NCBI GenBank assembly: GCA_963930655.1
Contig: OZ005619.1
Coordinates: forward strand, 18,189,752-18,253,751
Reading direction: 5' to 3'
DNA from: Myrica gale
Lineage: Eukaryota; Streptophyta; Magnoliopsida; Fagales; Myricaceae
Length of the DNA stretch: 64,000 bases
Under the pieces are notes generated by a model. The model worked only from the letters and a program-made list of their open reading frames with translations. It made no database searches and was not told the origin of the DNA. Below are positions 23,549 to 36,785 of the stretch, one piece after another. Within the stretch, counting starts at the first letter, position 1, and every line of letters starts with the position of its first letter. The translations under genes and the position numbers were made by a program.

Positions 23549-25870
23549 TTCAGTTTCGAGTTATTTATTGACAGATCCAAAGATATATTAATCATCACCC
23601 TTGATTCCAAATCCCATCATTGAAGGCCTCGACATAGTCTTTTTTTCTCGAAAACAATCCATAGATAAGAAACTAAAAACAACTACAAACAGGACAAACA
23701 AAACGAACACAACAAAACAATAGGACAGACAGACAAAACCAGCAAGACCCTCGGACGGATCAGAGGAACCACTATGAACTCCATGCAGGGCAGAGAGAGT
23801 AATGACCGGACATAGTAGACAAAGCTACTAGGACCTGGACAAACCGGTAAAGCGCCACAAACGACGCGGTTGAGGTTGACACTAAAAGTCACATGTCTAT
23901 GTGGTTGTGTTGTGAAAGAAGATTGATTTACGTATCGGCAAATACTACTAAATACGTTCCAAAAGTTGCTCAGAATTGTCTGATCAAGTTGGAATGCTAT
24001 TTCGTAGGATTCACTTCCTATTGACGTGGGAGAGAATATCTGAGTCACTTTCTTGGTGGTTTCTTCACACTTTGGGCTCCACACCCGCTGGATTATATTC
24101 CAAATGCGACCGTTTGGAGTGACTGGAGTCGCAAATGCGTAGGAGAATCTTTTTACATATTTGCCAAACACACTTAGTTTTTTATATTCCCAAAGGGACA
24201 TCATGCAGCTCAGGAACCTGTTGGACAGCGATCAACCAAGTAAAAAAAAAAAAAAAAACTCTCGGAAGGCACGAAAGATTCATGAAACTTGATAAAATTA
24301 ACGTTTTTATTTTTTTTTATTTTTTTTTGGTACGAGACGAAATCGTATACAATAAATTTATCGGACCTCACTTAAATATTCAAAATACAAAATACAAGTT
24401 ATAACAAAATGGTCACGTAGACCACAAGATATCATATGGCAAACACTAAGATAGTTTTCACCTCACAAATATATTCCAAGATCAACATTTCAAATTAATA
24501 ATTTAAATGAGTTCAAGAAATCTCAATTATCTCATTTTTATCAAAATTTATTCAGAAATCCAAATAACACATCAAAACTATATAAAATACATTAATACAC
24601 ATTTTAAATCTATTTTTTTTAATGTCAAATAATTTAATTATGCACAAAAACACATTTCTAAATCAGTTTCAATTTGTAAAAGAATTTAATAGTATGTGCA
24701 CTTATTTTTTCACAACACAATTTTTTTATATAAAAATTCTATTAACAAACCATTTACCTCAAAGGTTTAGCCCAATCATTAAATATACTTTCTCTATGTC
24801 CCTTTATTATTAGCATCTAATTTTTAAAATTCAAATATATCTCTATCCACCCTTCTTAAATTAAAATCTTAGATCACTATCCCTATCTTTTGTCCCTGAC
24901 TTGGACGGAAGGCTACGAAATAAAAGAACTAAGTGGCCGGCAATGATAAAGATATTTTCCTAACGTGAAGATATCTTCACGTAGACGTAGTGAAAGAATC
25001 CTGACAGTAGAGCATTAATTGCCAAGCAAACAAAGACACAGATTAATACCGCTAGGAACTCTCCCTCTTAGTAGATAAACTTATCGAAAAAGTTCAAACT
25101 TAAACCAATTCAAACTTTACAGATGAAATTTTGATTTTAGATAAGAGATAAAAAGACATATCTTCCGAGCCCAACCATGTAATGGATTGAGAAGAAAAAG
25201 CTCAAGCATCCCCACAGGCCACAGCCGTTTCCGCAAGACCAACCCGGAAGACGTCCCCACGCGAAACATCATGCGATCGAACAAGTTGCCATGCATGTTG
25301 TTGGAGTATTTTAGTAGCTTATCTGTTTTGTTTTTTTTTTCTTGGCAGCTTATCAGTTGTCCAGATCTTTACGAAAACTTTTTGTTTTTCTCATGGAGAT
25401 TCGAGAAGAATAACATTGTCATTAGAAGTTTGTGTTATAAAATTTTACAATTTCTAAAATTTTAACATAATAATATATTACAATATAATCTCTCTTCCCC
25501 ATCAAATCATTACTTTTCACTATAAAAAATATAAAAAATTAACTCTCTTCACTTTTTCACTAAAATCAATACTTAAAATTTTAATAACACTAAAATTTTA
25601 CAAAACAAATCCACCCGAAAGCCACTTTATGAAAATTAGAAAAAGAAAGCCACTTTATGGACAAAAGACAAATTTTGTTCCTCAAAATAAGTTATAATAT
25701 GTGTACCAGCTGTATGTGACTCATCCATGACTAGACAACTCATTACCAAAATAAAATGGAGTATAAGAATGGTAATACCCAACCCGAAAATGTAGAAACT
25801 GTATCAGGTAGTGCTTTAACTTGGCCATCTGTATTGTACTAAACCATGTACTTGAACTTTTCTGGAATTT
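23549..25870. other. Intergenic, nothing recognised
   Basis: AT-rich DNA. The minus-strand open frame at 23683-24204 shows no family signature and is rich in repeats of ACAAA/ACAG, so I do not call it a gene. 25480-25620 resembles, in reverse, the MITE-like sequence near 8970-9170. Confidence 0.4.
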
Positions 25871-28350
25871 TCACGGAAATAGGCAATGTGGACGTCAGCG
25901 GGTTTCTGCATTGTAGGATGGCTAGCTGTGTATTTCTCGAAGGTATGCACCATTTGCACATTTTAGATTGAATGGGAACAAATCCATGTTCGAATTATTT
26001 TCCCGTTCGTTTCATCTTGCTGAAATTGCTTGCTGCTATGTGTTTTTTGGGTATGGCCTCAATTTAGGGAGCTTTTCCACTTGACATCGGAAGTGTATTC
26101 ACAGGATATGGAATTGGAGTTTTCTCTTATGTGGTAATTAATTGATCCCTCTATCTTTTCCCCTTTTTGGCATATCTGAGAAAGGCTTTTTGTTTATGAT
26201 ATATTTGGTTTTCCCTGACATTTCTAATAATAGTATTTCAAAATGTTACCAATAATTAACAAAGTGGATTAACAGGTGCCGGTATTTATTGCTGAAACAA
26301 GTGGATTAACACTTGCTTTGACTGGTAAGCTCTAAATTCTGTGTTCTGCGATATAGTTGAACTCATTTGCAAGGGAATAGGAATATTTATTGGAAAGAAA
26401 GTACAATAATTCACTCAAGGAACAAGTGTTGGGTTTTGATTTGAAGGAATTGTCCCATGCATTTTCCTGCTCGTAGGCCTCTGCTTTGTTCCGGAGTCGC
26501 CTCGATGGCTGGTAAGCCTTCATGATGAGAATTTATCTTTTCAAGTTGGATATGAGATTGAGGAATAAATGGGACTAACATAATTCATGCAGGCAAAGGT
26601 TGGCAATGAAAAATAATTTCTTGTTGCACTACAGATACTTCGTGGCAAAGATACTGATATTACTTGTGAAGCTGCTGAAATTCAGGTACTTCCCCTCTGC
26701 ATGCCCATTAAAAGCTTCCTAATATAAATTTGGAATGTTTGAGGAATAGACTCTATCTAAATCTTGGCAGGATTATACTGAAACTTGTCACATTCTTCCA
26801 AAAGCTAAACTGATGGATTTGTTCCAAAGTAAACATATTCGCGCCATCATTGTAAGCAGCAACATTTTTATATGTAGAAATGCAGTATCGATGTTTTAGG
26901 TGGTAATATAAAGGCCTTTCATGTTGCGCTAATACCTTGCTGGTCGGTGAATTTTTTCAGATTGGAATTGGATTGATGATATGTCAACAATTTGGGGGAA
27001 TAAATGGAATAAGTTTCTATGCAAGTAAAACCTTTGCATCAGCTGGTAATTCAGGGTTTCTACATGTTTTATGCTTTTTGTTGCTGATCTTATCTCTCGA
27101 GACTTCTCTTGTACATTCTATCAGTTAAAAAAAATCTTCTTTTATGTGCCTATTATCTAAAATCCAGGCCTTTCTTCAGCCAAAATTGGAACCATAGCTT
27201 ATGCTTGTGTTCAGGTATTCAGTTTTCTGCCAGTGTTCTCAGAGTCATAATCAAAATTTTCAATCCATACTCAAAATACTCGAAAATTGATGCACAGGTT
27301 CCAATAACTGCTTGGGGAGCAATCTTGATGGACAAATCTGGAAGAAAGCCACTTATAATGGTAGATAATATTGTGGCAGCTACTTTTCATACTTGACAAC
27401 TTTTTTTTTTCTTTTGGTGCCAAACTTGCTGATGTAGACATCAGATGGAGATAGTATTTGATGCCCTCTGGGAGTAATGAAAATGGTTTTGCATATGTAG
27501 ATTTCTGCAACCGGTACATTTCTGGGCTGCTTTCTAACAGGAAATTCTTTTCTTCTCAAGGTAAGTCTTCAAAATTATACTTGTTTTCGAGGAACAACTC
27601 TTTTGTCTGGTTCTTCCTGTCAAGATATGGTCTGAACTTATGATCCTTATGAATCAGAGCCACAGCTTGCTGCTTGGGTGGGTACGAATGTTAGCTGTTG
27701 GTGGAGTGCTGGTAAAATAACTGTTATGACTGGAAGTTTGTGTAGTAAAACTTTACAAACTTTCTGCCACTCCAGATTCAAACTGGATTTTGTTTCTTTA
27801 TTTCTCTTCAGATTTACATCGCGTCTTTCTCTATTGGGATGGGAGCAGTCCCATGGGTGATCATGTCTGAGGTAACTTTGGTTATTTTCAAAGTGAAATT
27901 GTGTGCATGTTATTGATAGCAGTGCTCAATAAGCTCCCACTTATTGTATCTTTTTCTCTGGAAAACAAGAAGAGAGTAGAGAAGTCATGGGGTTTATCTG
28001 AAACCCGTTGTCTTGCAGATTTTCCAAATTCATGCGAAGGGGGTTGCTGGAAGCTTGGTGGTGCTGGTGAATTGGTTGGGTGCTTGGGCAGTTTCCTATA
28101 CGTTCAACTTCCTTATGAGCTGGAGTTCTTCAGGCAAAGAAAAATTTCACTAATATTTTAACTCAATTGCATTGCACTGCAACCGACTCTGTCAGTATTT
28201 TGCTCGATATTCTTTTCATTTTTTATTTTTGCAGGCACTTTTTTCATCTACTCTTTGTTCTCTGTGATTACTCTTCTGTTCGCAGCAAAGTTGATCCCAG
28301 AAACCAAAGGAAAAACGCTTGAAGAGATTCAGGCATGCATAAACTCATAG
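25871..28350 (+). pseudogene. ERD6-like sugar transporter pseudogene (5' truncated, two in-frame stops)
   Basis: About 14 exon-like segments with splice sites follow the order of plant ERD6-like monosaccharide transporters of the vacuolar membrane (major facilitator superfamily). Recognisable parts: AMWTSAGFCIVGWLAVYFSK (25883-25942), GAFPLDIGSVFTGYGIG (26068-26133), VPVFIAE (26276), PESPRWL (about 26490), [14 protein letters not shown] (about 26980), DKSGRKPLIM (about 27330), MGAVPWVIMSE (about 27840), VAGSLVVLVNWLGAWAVSY (about 28040), and the last exon with PETKGKTLEEIQ ending at 28350. Defects: the N-terminal exons with the first membrane helix are absent. A TAG at 25880-25882 replaces the glycine codon before AM. 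A TAA at 26614-26616 interrupts AKVGNEK_FLVALQ. About 40 residues between VPVFIAE and TLALTG are missing. A poly(A) signal AATAAA is at 28545. Substrate specificity cannot be read from the fragments. Confidence 0.85.
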
Positions 28351-29886
28351 AGATGGATAATGCTACAAGTATTTGAATGGAAAATAACTGCAGAAGATCC
28401 TTAGCCGGAAGGAAAGAAATGTGGCCCTGAAATGGGTGGTATAGTTGGTGTCAATTGAATGTGGTTTGTTTTGCTTACGGGATTGTAGTTTTTCTTTTGT
28501 GGGGCTAAGTATTATGTACCATATTCCTATGGTCGAAAGAAAGAAATAAAATGAAGCAGAGGTGACCACTGGGTTGGACCAAACACAACGTAGGTTTGAT
28601 TGCACCCATCTAAAACAAATTGGAGAGGACAACTTTTACCCCCTTAACCATAATAAATTTCTCTTGTTTCTGAAAGCAAAATTACCCAAAAAGACTTAGC
28701 TAACCATTACAATCCATTATGCAGACCATTCCGCATTACCAATCGTTCCCAATACCTAATAATTTGATGAAAGATATAACCCTATTGTGTTTACACATGC
28801 CAAGGGAATATATATATATTGTACGTTGCTTTAGGACCTGACATGGGCCTCGAGAACGATATAAGAGCCCAAGACAGCCCAAATGACTGGGAGAGTATAT
28901 GGCCGATCCGGCCATAGTCACAATGTCTTGTGGGCTACATTCAAAGCCCAAGTAGCCGCCACTAGCATGGGACCCGCTAACGCCGTCGCCGTCCAGGCTC
29001 CAGACTCCAGAGCCTTTCTGGTCTCATTGCCCCGACGTAATGACGCGGGCGTGACTTCACTGGGACACGTCTCGCTTCATCTTAAGCCACTCGTCCCTGC
29101 CTTCAGCAACGCAACGATACGAAAAAGTCTGAATCATTTCCTAACCGTTTCTATGAATGAATCTCTCTAGGATTTAAGTTCGTTGGCGAGGTAACGAATT
29201 CCAATTTTTCGCACTCCTGTTGGTTGCCTAGAAAATGGAGGAAATGGGTAAAACTGAATTTTGCGAATCGCGCTCTCTGTAAACGATTTGTATGAATACA
29301 GTAGGGAAATTATAAACGATTTGCAGTTGTAACTTTACTTTCTTCTCTTGCGTCTTGCTGCCTCTGTTGAACATTGAACACGGCTCTAATTCAATGAGAT
29401 ATGGTACTTACAAATATTGTTTTATGTTTTCTCTTTCGTCGTGATTGAGTACGAGCTTATAGCTCAAATTATCAAAATTTTTGAGGTTTGGACCAAATAA
29501 AGGTACAGTTGGTGTTTCTAATACAGGCCAAATTCTTTCTTCTGCTTGATCATTTGCTTCATGGCTTGCAAGTCTGCTCATTCTCCACAAAACTTTCGTT
29601 CAAATTGTCAGTGAATCGTTTTCACTGTTGAAAACCTTGTGTGGTTTAACGAGTATGATTTCATTTGGAGGTTCTCTCCTCTGTGTTTAATATGTGTACA
29701 TGTATTGATGTGTGTGACGAGCACCCTTAAATGCCCGCAGTATTGTTCAATTCACCAAAATAGAAATGCCGCCTAAGCTCTAAAGCATGTGGTGTGTAGG
29801 ATCAAGTCATCACTAAGTTGGGAAGAAATGAAGGCCCACACAGTTTGTAAGCACTGCTGTCAGTGAACTCCAACGCAAGTTGTATA
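28351..29886. other. Intergenic, nothing recognised
   Basis: Spacer between the transporter pseudogene and the LEC14B-like locus. A 95-codon open frame at 28883-29170 shows no family features. The part from 29200 on probably holds the LEC14B promoter and leader. Confidence 0.4.
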
Positions 29887-32800
29887 ATGAGTAGGTCTGG
29901 CAAAGGTACCAGCAGTTGTGATGGTGATAGTGCCACCCATGGATCTTCTGCATTTGAAGGACCCAGTGAAATATCAGATAACCTTGATCATGAAATTGCC
30001 CAACTCACAAAGCTTATATCAGGTCCCCATGAACTTTTGAGCAGGGCGGTCCCTGGCAGGTTGAGGGTGCCCATCTCAACAGTTAAGATGTTGGTCGCTT
30101 GAGAAGGTAACTACGGGTAGGGGAAGATTCTCATCTGCCGATAGTTGTCATGTTCTAAGCCGGTATTTGCCTGTCAATGGACCTTTTAAGGTGGACCGGA
30201 TGAAAAGCGGTGCTTATGTTTCTCAATTTTCAGCTGATGGCACTCTTTTTGTTGCTGGATTTCAGGTATTGTATATGTTTATTGATAGTAGAAGAATACA
30301 TTTTAACTTAATAACTGTTTAACTGATTTATAAATTATATATACTACACAGAAGTGTAGGCAATTGTGTCTACTTTGATTGTTTGCTACTGTAGTTGTGT
30401 ATCAGGGAAGCCACATTAGGATATATAATGTGGACGGAGGATGGAAAGTTCAGAAGAACATTCTAGCGAAAAGCTTGAGATGGACCATTACAGATACATC
30501 TCTGTCTCCAGATCAGCATTACCTCGTAAGTTTGCAATGGTTGCTGAAAGAGGATGCACTTGGCTGTGATATTGCCATTCTTGTTCAAATTGGAGGCACT
30601 TCTAAGTTTGTGAATACTTTTCAAATAGAAGGCACTTACTAAATTGTGGGGCCTTTGGGTGGGATGGAGGTTTGCCTTTCTTTCTACCCCAGAAGAAACT
30701 TTTTCTGTGCCCTCTCTTACCCGGTTAAGTAAAATGCAAATGGCAAATGGTCTTGGGTCGTCCATGTGCTCATATTTGGTTTAATTTCAACTAGCGTATC
30801 TCATGTCATGCCCAAGTTTGTACAAATCTTGTATTTATTCATTCAGAGTAGCTGTAGATATGCTTTCTATACAGAAAAGTTAACATGATCAAAATCTATT
30901 ATATTCTTGGTTTAGCTGTTTTCTATACTTGCAATGTATTTGGTTTGGCGTGATCCTGTCTTACTATACTCTTAATGCAAAAAATGCAGGTCTATTCTAG
31001 TATGTCACCCATTATACATATTGTTAATGTTGGATCTCCTGGGACAGAATCACTTGCGAACATTACAGTATGTGCTACAACCAATTCCCTATATTTTTAA
31101 GTATCCTTCCTAGGTTCCCTTCTTCCATTTCTTAGAATCAATGCTATTAGAATGCCTTAAGAGTAGTGTTTAGTCCATGCTTGAGGTTGCTTCTCATTAA
31201 AAACGCCCTTTAATTTGCAGGAAATTCATGATGGTTTGGATTTTTCTGTTGATGACGATTACGATGAGTTTCGGATTTTCTCTGTAAAGTTTTCAAATGA
31301 TGGGCGAGAGCTTGTAGCTGCAAGTAGCAACAATTCAATATATGTTTATGACCTCGAGGCAAAGAAACTTTGTCTCCGAATTCCAGCACACATGGTATAA
31401 CACTTCAATTGATATGATAGAGATTTGGTTATTGAAATTTTGAAATTGTTAACATCCCAAAACTTCTTCACCAGCTTTGAAAAAATAAAAAATAAAAATA
31501 AAAAAAGAAGAGAGAAGCTTTTGGAGTTGAAAAAGTATGGGAAAATTTGAAATCACTGCTAGGCTAAAGGCCTGGGTATATTTTGGCGAAATTGAGTACA
31601 GTCACTCCCTAAAACCTAAAGCATTATATACTTACATGTGACTCACACTAACTTCTCATTCCCTTTATTTTCTATCCGGACTTTCAACAGCAAAGGGAAG
31701 CCAGTTGAATTGTTTATAATTATGAGTTTTTGCTACTTTCAGACATAAATTGAATATAAGATTGAGCTGTTTAATTGAGATTTATGATGCCATATTTACT
31801 GCGCATAGGGCAAATGAGATACTTTTCACAAGTTGCAGAGGTAATTATAGTCCTCAGAGCAACGTATGACTGCAATGGAAACTTCTTGCTTCCTTAATAA
31901 AGAAAGTACTGACCAAATTTTTTACGAAATATGTGAAAGTGAGATTGTTTTGTGCCTTTTGGATTAGAGCTCATACTAATATAATGCTTCTGCCCACTTT
32001 TTGATGAGAGGCACTAACATCTGATTTTTATTTCTTGCTGCAGTCTGATGTTAACACAGTATGCTTTGCAGATGATACTGGCGATCTGATATATTCTGGA
32101 AGTGATGATAATCTTTGCAAGGTAAATGGTACACCTTTTTCTTGTTGAGAATCAGGTAACAACCTTGACTTCATTTGTTGTTTAGGTTCTTTCTTTCACA
32201 AATAATTACGAGGAACAGCCGATTTTTGGTGAAACCTAATTCCATGGGCACTATCTTTTAAGGCATGTGTTTGTGTGCACTGATTGCAAAGGCAGATTTC
32301 TTTGTAACAGTTCACTTTCCGTTTTGTGTTTCTGTCCTCCTATGAACAATGCCAAAGAAATTGACTGTTCAGTAGTTTCTATAAACCTTCTCTTAGAAGC
32401 TCTTGACAATAAGTGGTTTTTATGCAGCTTCTCTTAGGAGGTCATGCCGTTAAGTTTTTTAATCTATGTTTCACATCATTCTCTGGTTCTGTGAATTTTG
32501 GGGGATGACTTTTTAAGTTGTAGTCACTCTTTTAGTTCTGTTTTTAAACTTCTGCATTTGATGCTTTATTGATTTGCCATTTTTAGCTTTTCTGGTTGCC
32601 AGATGAAAGTCATAAGGCAGTAGCTTCATCCTCTGTTAACGAGCTTAATCTATAAGGTTTTTTTTCCCTCTCTTATACACTACCCCATACAGGTGTGGGA
32701 CAGGCGCTGCTTTATCACAAAAGGACAAGCAGCTGGAGTCTTGATGGGACATCTTGAAGGCGTAACATTCATTGACAGTCGTGGAGATGGGCGTTATCTT

Positions 32801-35230
32801 ATTTCAAATGGAAAAGACCAGACCATTAAACTCTGGGACATACGAAAAATGTCCTCTAATGCGATGTAGTATGTCTAAATTACTAGTTCTGCTCTGCCCG
32901 AGTTTAATTTTCATTTTTCTAGAGGGTGAGAAAGGTGGGGTTTTTTTTGGGGGGGGGGGGGGGGGTGGGGGCTTGAAAGGATTGATGCTATGAAAATATT
33001 ATTAACTTTCCCCTCATGCGAAATTTTTTATCCTAGTTCCGCTACTGTGTCATGACCTGATCTTGGTACAATGAAGAAACGAATGAACCTTTTTGCCATT
33101 GCACTAGAGTGTTCCCGGTGAATGATTTGTTGAACTTTTAGCTATGATCCTGCGGTACTTCTTCTATTTAGTATTTGTATTTGGTGTGTCGGAAACTTGC
33201 AAATACCACTCATATCCATGTATTGACTGTTCTTGAAACGTAATTGCTCATATATAGCTAAAGTTCTGAGGATAGCTAGAAAAGAGAATTATCTCTAGTT
33301 TCAGTTTTAATTATTTGGCTGTATATATTGTTCTTTGACATACCAGCAGTGCCAAAACCATTCATAGATGGACGTGTTTAAATCTCAGATAGTCTAGAAG
33401 ACAGTGAGATTGCCATGTAATTCTGTCTACACGTGTTGTCTCTGTTGAAACACTAACACTTTTGTCCAAGAAATATTATTCACTTTTGCCATGTAATAAT
33501 GTCATACGTGATATCAATGTTAATTTTCTATCCTTCAACTGGCAGTCCAAGGCTTAGAGATGATGACTGGGATTACAGATGGATGGACTACCCACCTCAT
33601 GCAAGAACTTTAAGACATCCATTGGCTACATACAGAGGCCATTCAGTGTTACGTACTCTAATTCGTTGTTACTTCTCTCCTGCGTACAGGTAACTAACAT
33701 TTGCACCTACTTCTAGTATGTTTTGCCTTACATGTTTATTCACAGTCAACACCAAGATGTGTCTATTTGTTTTCTCAAATTTTAGAGCTTAAATGTCAAA
33801 TTATGTTTGATTCTTGTCAGAAGTGAAGTTAACCCAACCTGCTTAAACATTGTGGTCTGCCTTTATGGGGACATTTTTCACCCTAATACTGATTTCTAGT
33901 TTGAAGGCATTCTATATGCACTTTACAGTATGATAGTGAGTAGGATGCTGAGTAATATATGTCATTAAGTATATCACTTTTTGCAGCACTGGTCAGAAGT
34001 ACATCTACACTGGATCCAGTGATTCTTCTGTTTATATCTATGATCTGGTATGTATACATTTCTTTAACACCCCCCCCCCCCCAAACCCAAAATAATCCCA
34101 GATCGTATTCTCTTGTTTCTGTATGTTTAGGAGGTAATGATTAGGGTTTTGTTAATCGTCCTCCTAAATTCAAAAGGGAAGAGTTTTGTGACATATTTGG
34201 TATAATTTGGAGATTGGTTAGAGCATAAATGCCATTGAGGCTCCAACCAAGGGTGATCTGCCTTTGCTGGGTAGCAGAGATCTGTACGGATAGTTGCATT
34301 TGTTGATACCTGAAGGAAAATATCCCGGTGAAATGAGATGTGAGTTGTGGTGGTAATGAGTGTTACATTCAACACATTCCGTGGTAATGAGTGAAATTAA
34401 GCTGTGGAGAGTTTTAGAATGCATTCCATTGTCCATTATTGGTAGCCATCCAGCACGAGAGTTCTTTTGTGGTTCAATGATCATGGTTGCATCAGTCAAT
34501 GAAGAACAATACGAAAAAGAAAAGCCAATGAAGAAGGTAGGTGCCTTCATTTCAGACGAAATCTCTTTCTTTTGCAACTTACTCTCTCTTGGTGAAGCCT
34601 CTTTTATGTGCGTGCGGGAAACAATGTGATCATTGCTTTGAGGCTACAGCGGCAAGAGGAGGACTGAGCTTTAACACTAAGCACCATTGTTTGGCATCAG
34701 CAATGGGGCTTTGTTGTCATAGACAACAACTGCATCATGCTAGTATTCTTAACCAAGTTATACAAGCTAAACCCTACAGTCAGGAAACTAATCTAGCTAT
34801 GCTCCTGCATGTTCCAGAAGTAGACCCCAGGGAAGTGTCAGGAGTGCTTTGCTAATCCATACCTTACCAGACTTTAGGTTGTCAACTTGTTATCAGTACA
34901 AAGTCCAGTAGGTCCAGTAACAGTCTAACCCACTATCATGCTCACCTCCTATTTAATCCCATACCTTTGTATCCTTGATGGTTAGTTAGTTAAGTGCAAC
35001 ATGCTACCTTAAGTTGCTGATAAGTTCATTATTCTTTATAAGTGAGTGGAGCTGAAGTTGGAAGACTTGATCATCATGATGCCCCTGTAAGAGATTGTAG
35101 TTGGCACCCTTTCTACCCGATGCTCATCAGTTCCTCGTGGGATGGTGACATTGCTAAATGGGAGTTTCCTGGCAGCGGTAAACCCACTCTGGCGAGGCGG
35201 AGGAGAAGTCGATGGAGACATTTCTATTGA
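29887..35230 (+). pseudogene. LEC14B-like WD40 protein (DCAF11/WDR23-type), probably inactivated
   Basis: Nine exons: 29887-30265, 30406-30525, 30990-31067, 31221-31394, 32044-32121, 32693-32865, 33546-33689, 33987-34047, 35042-35230. They encode a WD40 protein closely matching plant LEC14B: LDHEIAQLTKLISGPHE, RFSSADSCHVLSRYLPVNGP, AKSLRWTITDTSLSPDQ, EIHDGLDFS, SDVNTVCFADD, KVWDRRC, GRYLISNGKDQTIKLWDIRK, WDYRWMDYP, ALIRC-type region and SSSWDGDIAKWEFPG. In the family, DCAF11-type proteins are substrate receptors for CUL4-DDB1 ubiquitin ligases, and the WDRR and WDIR motifs fit that. Three lesions: TGA at 30100-30102 where the family has arginine (CGA); a reading-frame shift within 30111-30117 (GNYG then GRGRF in another frame); and a missing AG acceptor before exon 9, where 35040-35041 is AA. 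Exons 2-8 are otherwise open and in phase, which suggests recent loss or assembly errors. Confidence 0.85.
32941..32970. repeat. Poly-G tract in LEC14B intron 6
   Basis: A run of about 20 G interrupted by one T, preceded by T-rich sequence. Similar G runs occur in SPL7 introns near 17640 and 20612. Confidence 0.85.
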
Positions 35231-35755
35231 AGATGGTGTACCCAAACACGCGTTTTTTATGTTCGCGAGTCTCAACTCTTGTTGGTTACACGACTGTAGA
35301 AAGAATGCAGTCACTATAGTTTAAATTTATAGCTTCTTGTTGTATAGGATTTTATAATGGGTGTATAAAAGTTTTAGTAACTGTGTAAATTTATATGAAT
35401 AATATTAAATGGGGTAAGATCCCTCTATCTCTCACCAAATTACACCATACAATTCTGACAAAGAATTACATAAAATCATAATCTATATTTCTATCAAGAC
35501 AAAGAATTTTCCTACTCTTCGTTAGAACGTGGCAGAACGCGACATCTAGATATTTATTTGGGAAATGAAAACGATCGAATTAGAATAGACTATGGGGGTT
35601 TCTAATGCTCTGTCCTTTTAAAGCATTCAACCTTCCACATCCTCGACTTCCTCCCGTAAATCTCAAAGCTCCCTCTGCCACCCACACACGCGAAGGCCAA
35701 CACACTCTCTCCGATCCCACAAAACTAAGAAACAGTGTAGCTAAACGCAAGAAAC

Positions 35756-36175
35756 ATGGCATCGTCATCCGCTAGGGTTTGGTTCCGGATTATCTTGGTC
35801 GTTATTTCAGTCCTCGTCCTCTTCTACGTCGGTCGCCCTCTCTACTGGAAAATCTCCGCCACCATCCACGACATCCGCCAGAACAAACAGACCGTCCAAC
35901 AAGGTAAGTGTAGTCACGCAATCGACTCTCTATACCCAAACGCCGTCGTTTTCTAGAACTGCACTTCCGTTTGTGTGGGAAAAAAAAAATCTCCACAGTA
36001 GTTTCGTGTCTAAAACGCTTCGCTTTGGTGTTGCTTGATCCCAGGTCTTTCCCAGATCGTCATCGAAGCCCAGAAAACCGTCGGTTGGTACCACGACGAG
36101 TCGGACTCGGGCTTCCGCGACGACAAGGTCGGCGTCGCCACGACTCGTCGTATTCTTCTGCGTAAGCCTTTATGA
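35756..36175 (+). CDS. Small single-pass membrane protein, conserved-looking, function unknown
   Basis: Two exons, 35756-35903 and 36045-36175, joined by a GT-AG intron with phase preserved, give 92 residues. The start ATG sits in the context AAACATGGC, good for plants. Residues about 8-26 (VWFRIILVVISVLVLFYVG) form one hydrophobic helix, preceded by a short Ser/Arg-rich N-terminus. After it come GRPLYWKISATIHDIRQNK and, from exon 2, LSQIVIEAQKTVGWYHDESD, ending in TTRRILLRKPL. The two exons are GC-richer than the surroundings and both frames stay open, which supports a real gene. I do not recognise a named family and do not assign a function. The position of the helix suggests a type II or signal-anchored endomembrane protein. 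Confidence 0.75.
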
Positions 36176-36554
36176 ATAAATATAATGGTTCGCTGTCTGC
36201 TGCATAAGCTTTGAGGCTATGTAATTGTAGATCTCTAGTAGTTTTGGCGTTAATAATGGGACCGGACTCGAAGCATTGTAATACTTCGACAATGGTGTAA
36301 TAGAATATTTATGATGCTGGATACCGTATTTCAATTTTATAGAATGGAACGGCCTCTACGTTAAGAATGTGATCTAGAAAGACGATGAATTTTTGAAACT
36401 GCATGTTGTCGGTCCCAAATTTGTTAGAATTTTTACCTTGATCTGCAGCCAGATTCCTTGGGTCTTGATTTGTTGCGCTCATGCTTTCTGTAGATATTTT
36501 GTTGTGTAGCCGATCTGCTTCTTTGGACTGAAATATCAGGCAAAGTTTGGGGAA
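36176..36554. other. 3' flank of the small membrane protein gene
   Basis: Likely 3' untranslated region (AATAAA at about 36175-36180) and spacer. Nothing else seen. Confidence 0.4.
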
Positions 36555-36785
36555 GGAACTGGTGCTTATCAGTCCTTGTGCTATACTCAGAAATCGATTT
36601 AGTCTCAGTGATATGAAAAATATCGATTTAGTCTCTTTGATTCTATTTTCGTTTGTTATTGGTCCTCCATCAGGTACTGAATTTATCACTTTCTGAAATC
36701 ACAAGGACTAAATAGATGTTTTTCATATCACGGGACTAAATCAATTTTTGCTTATAGCATAGGGACTGATTTTGCATTTATCCCC
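36555..36785. mobile_element. Fold-back MITE
   Basis: About 230 bp. The left arm (from ATCAGTCCTTGTGCTATA) and the right arm (ending ...TATAGCATAGGGACTGAT) are imperfect inverted repeats of roughly 100 bases. Each contains GACTAAAT/ATTTAGTC words and TGATATGAAAAA. Target duplication not resolved. Confidence 0.6.

Noticed and set aside
23683-24204. 173-codon minus-strand open frame
   Set aside because: Low-complexity composition, no family motif, no splice or promoter context.
28883-29170. 95-codon plus-strand open frame before LEC14B
   Set aside because: No family similarity; ends near the probable promoter region.
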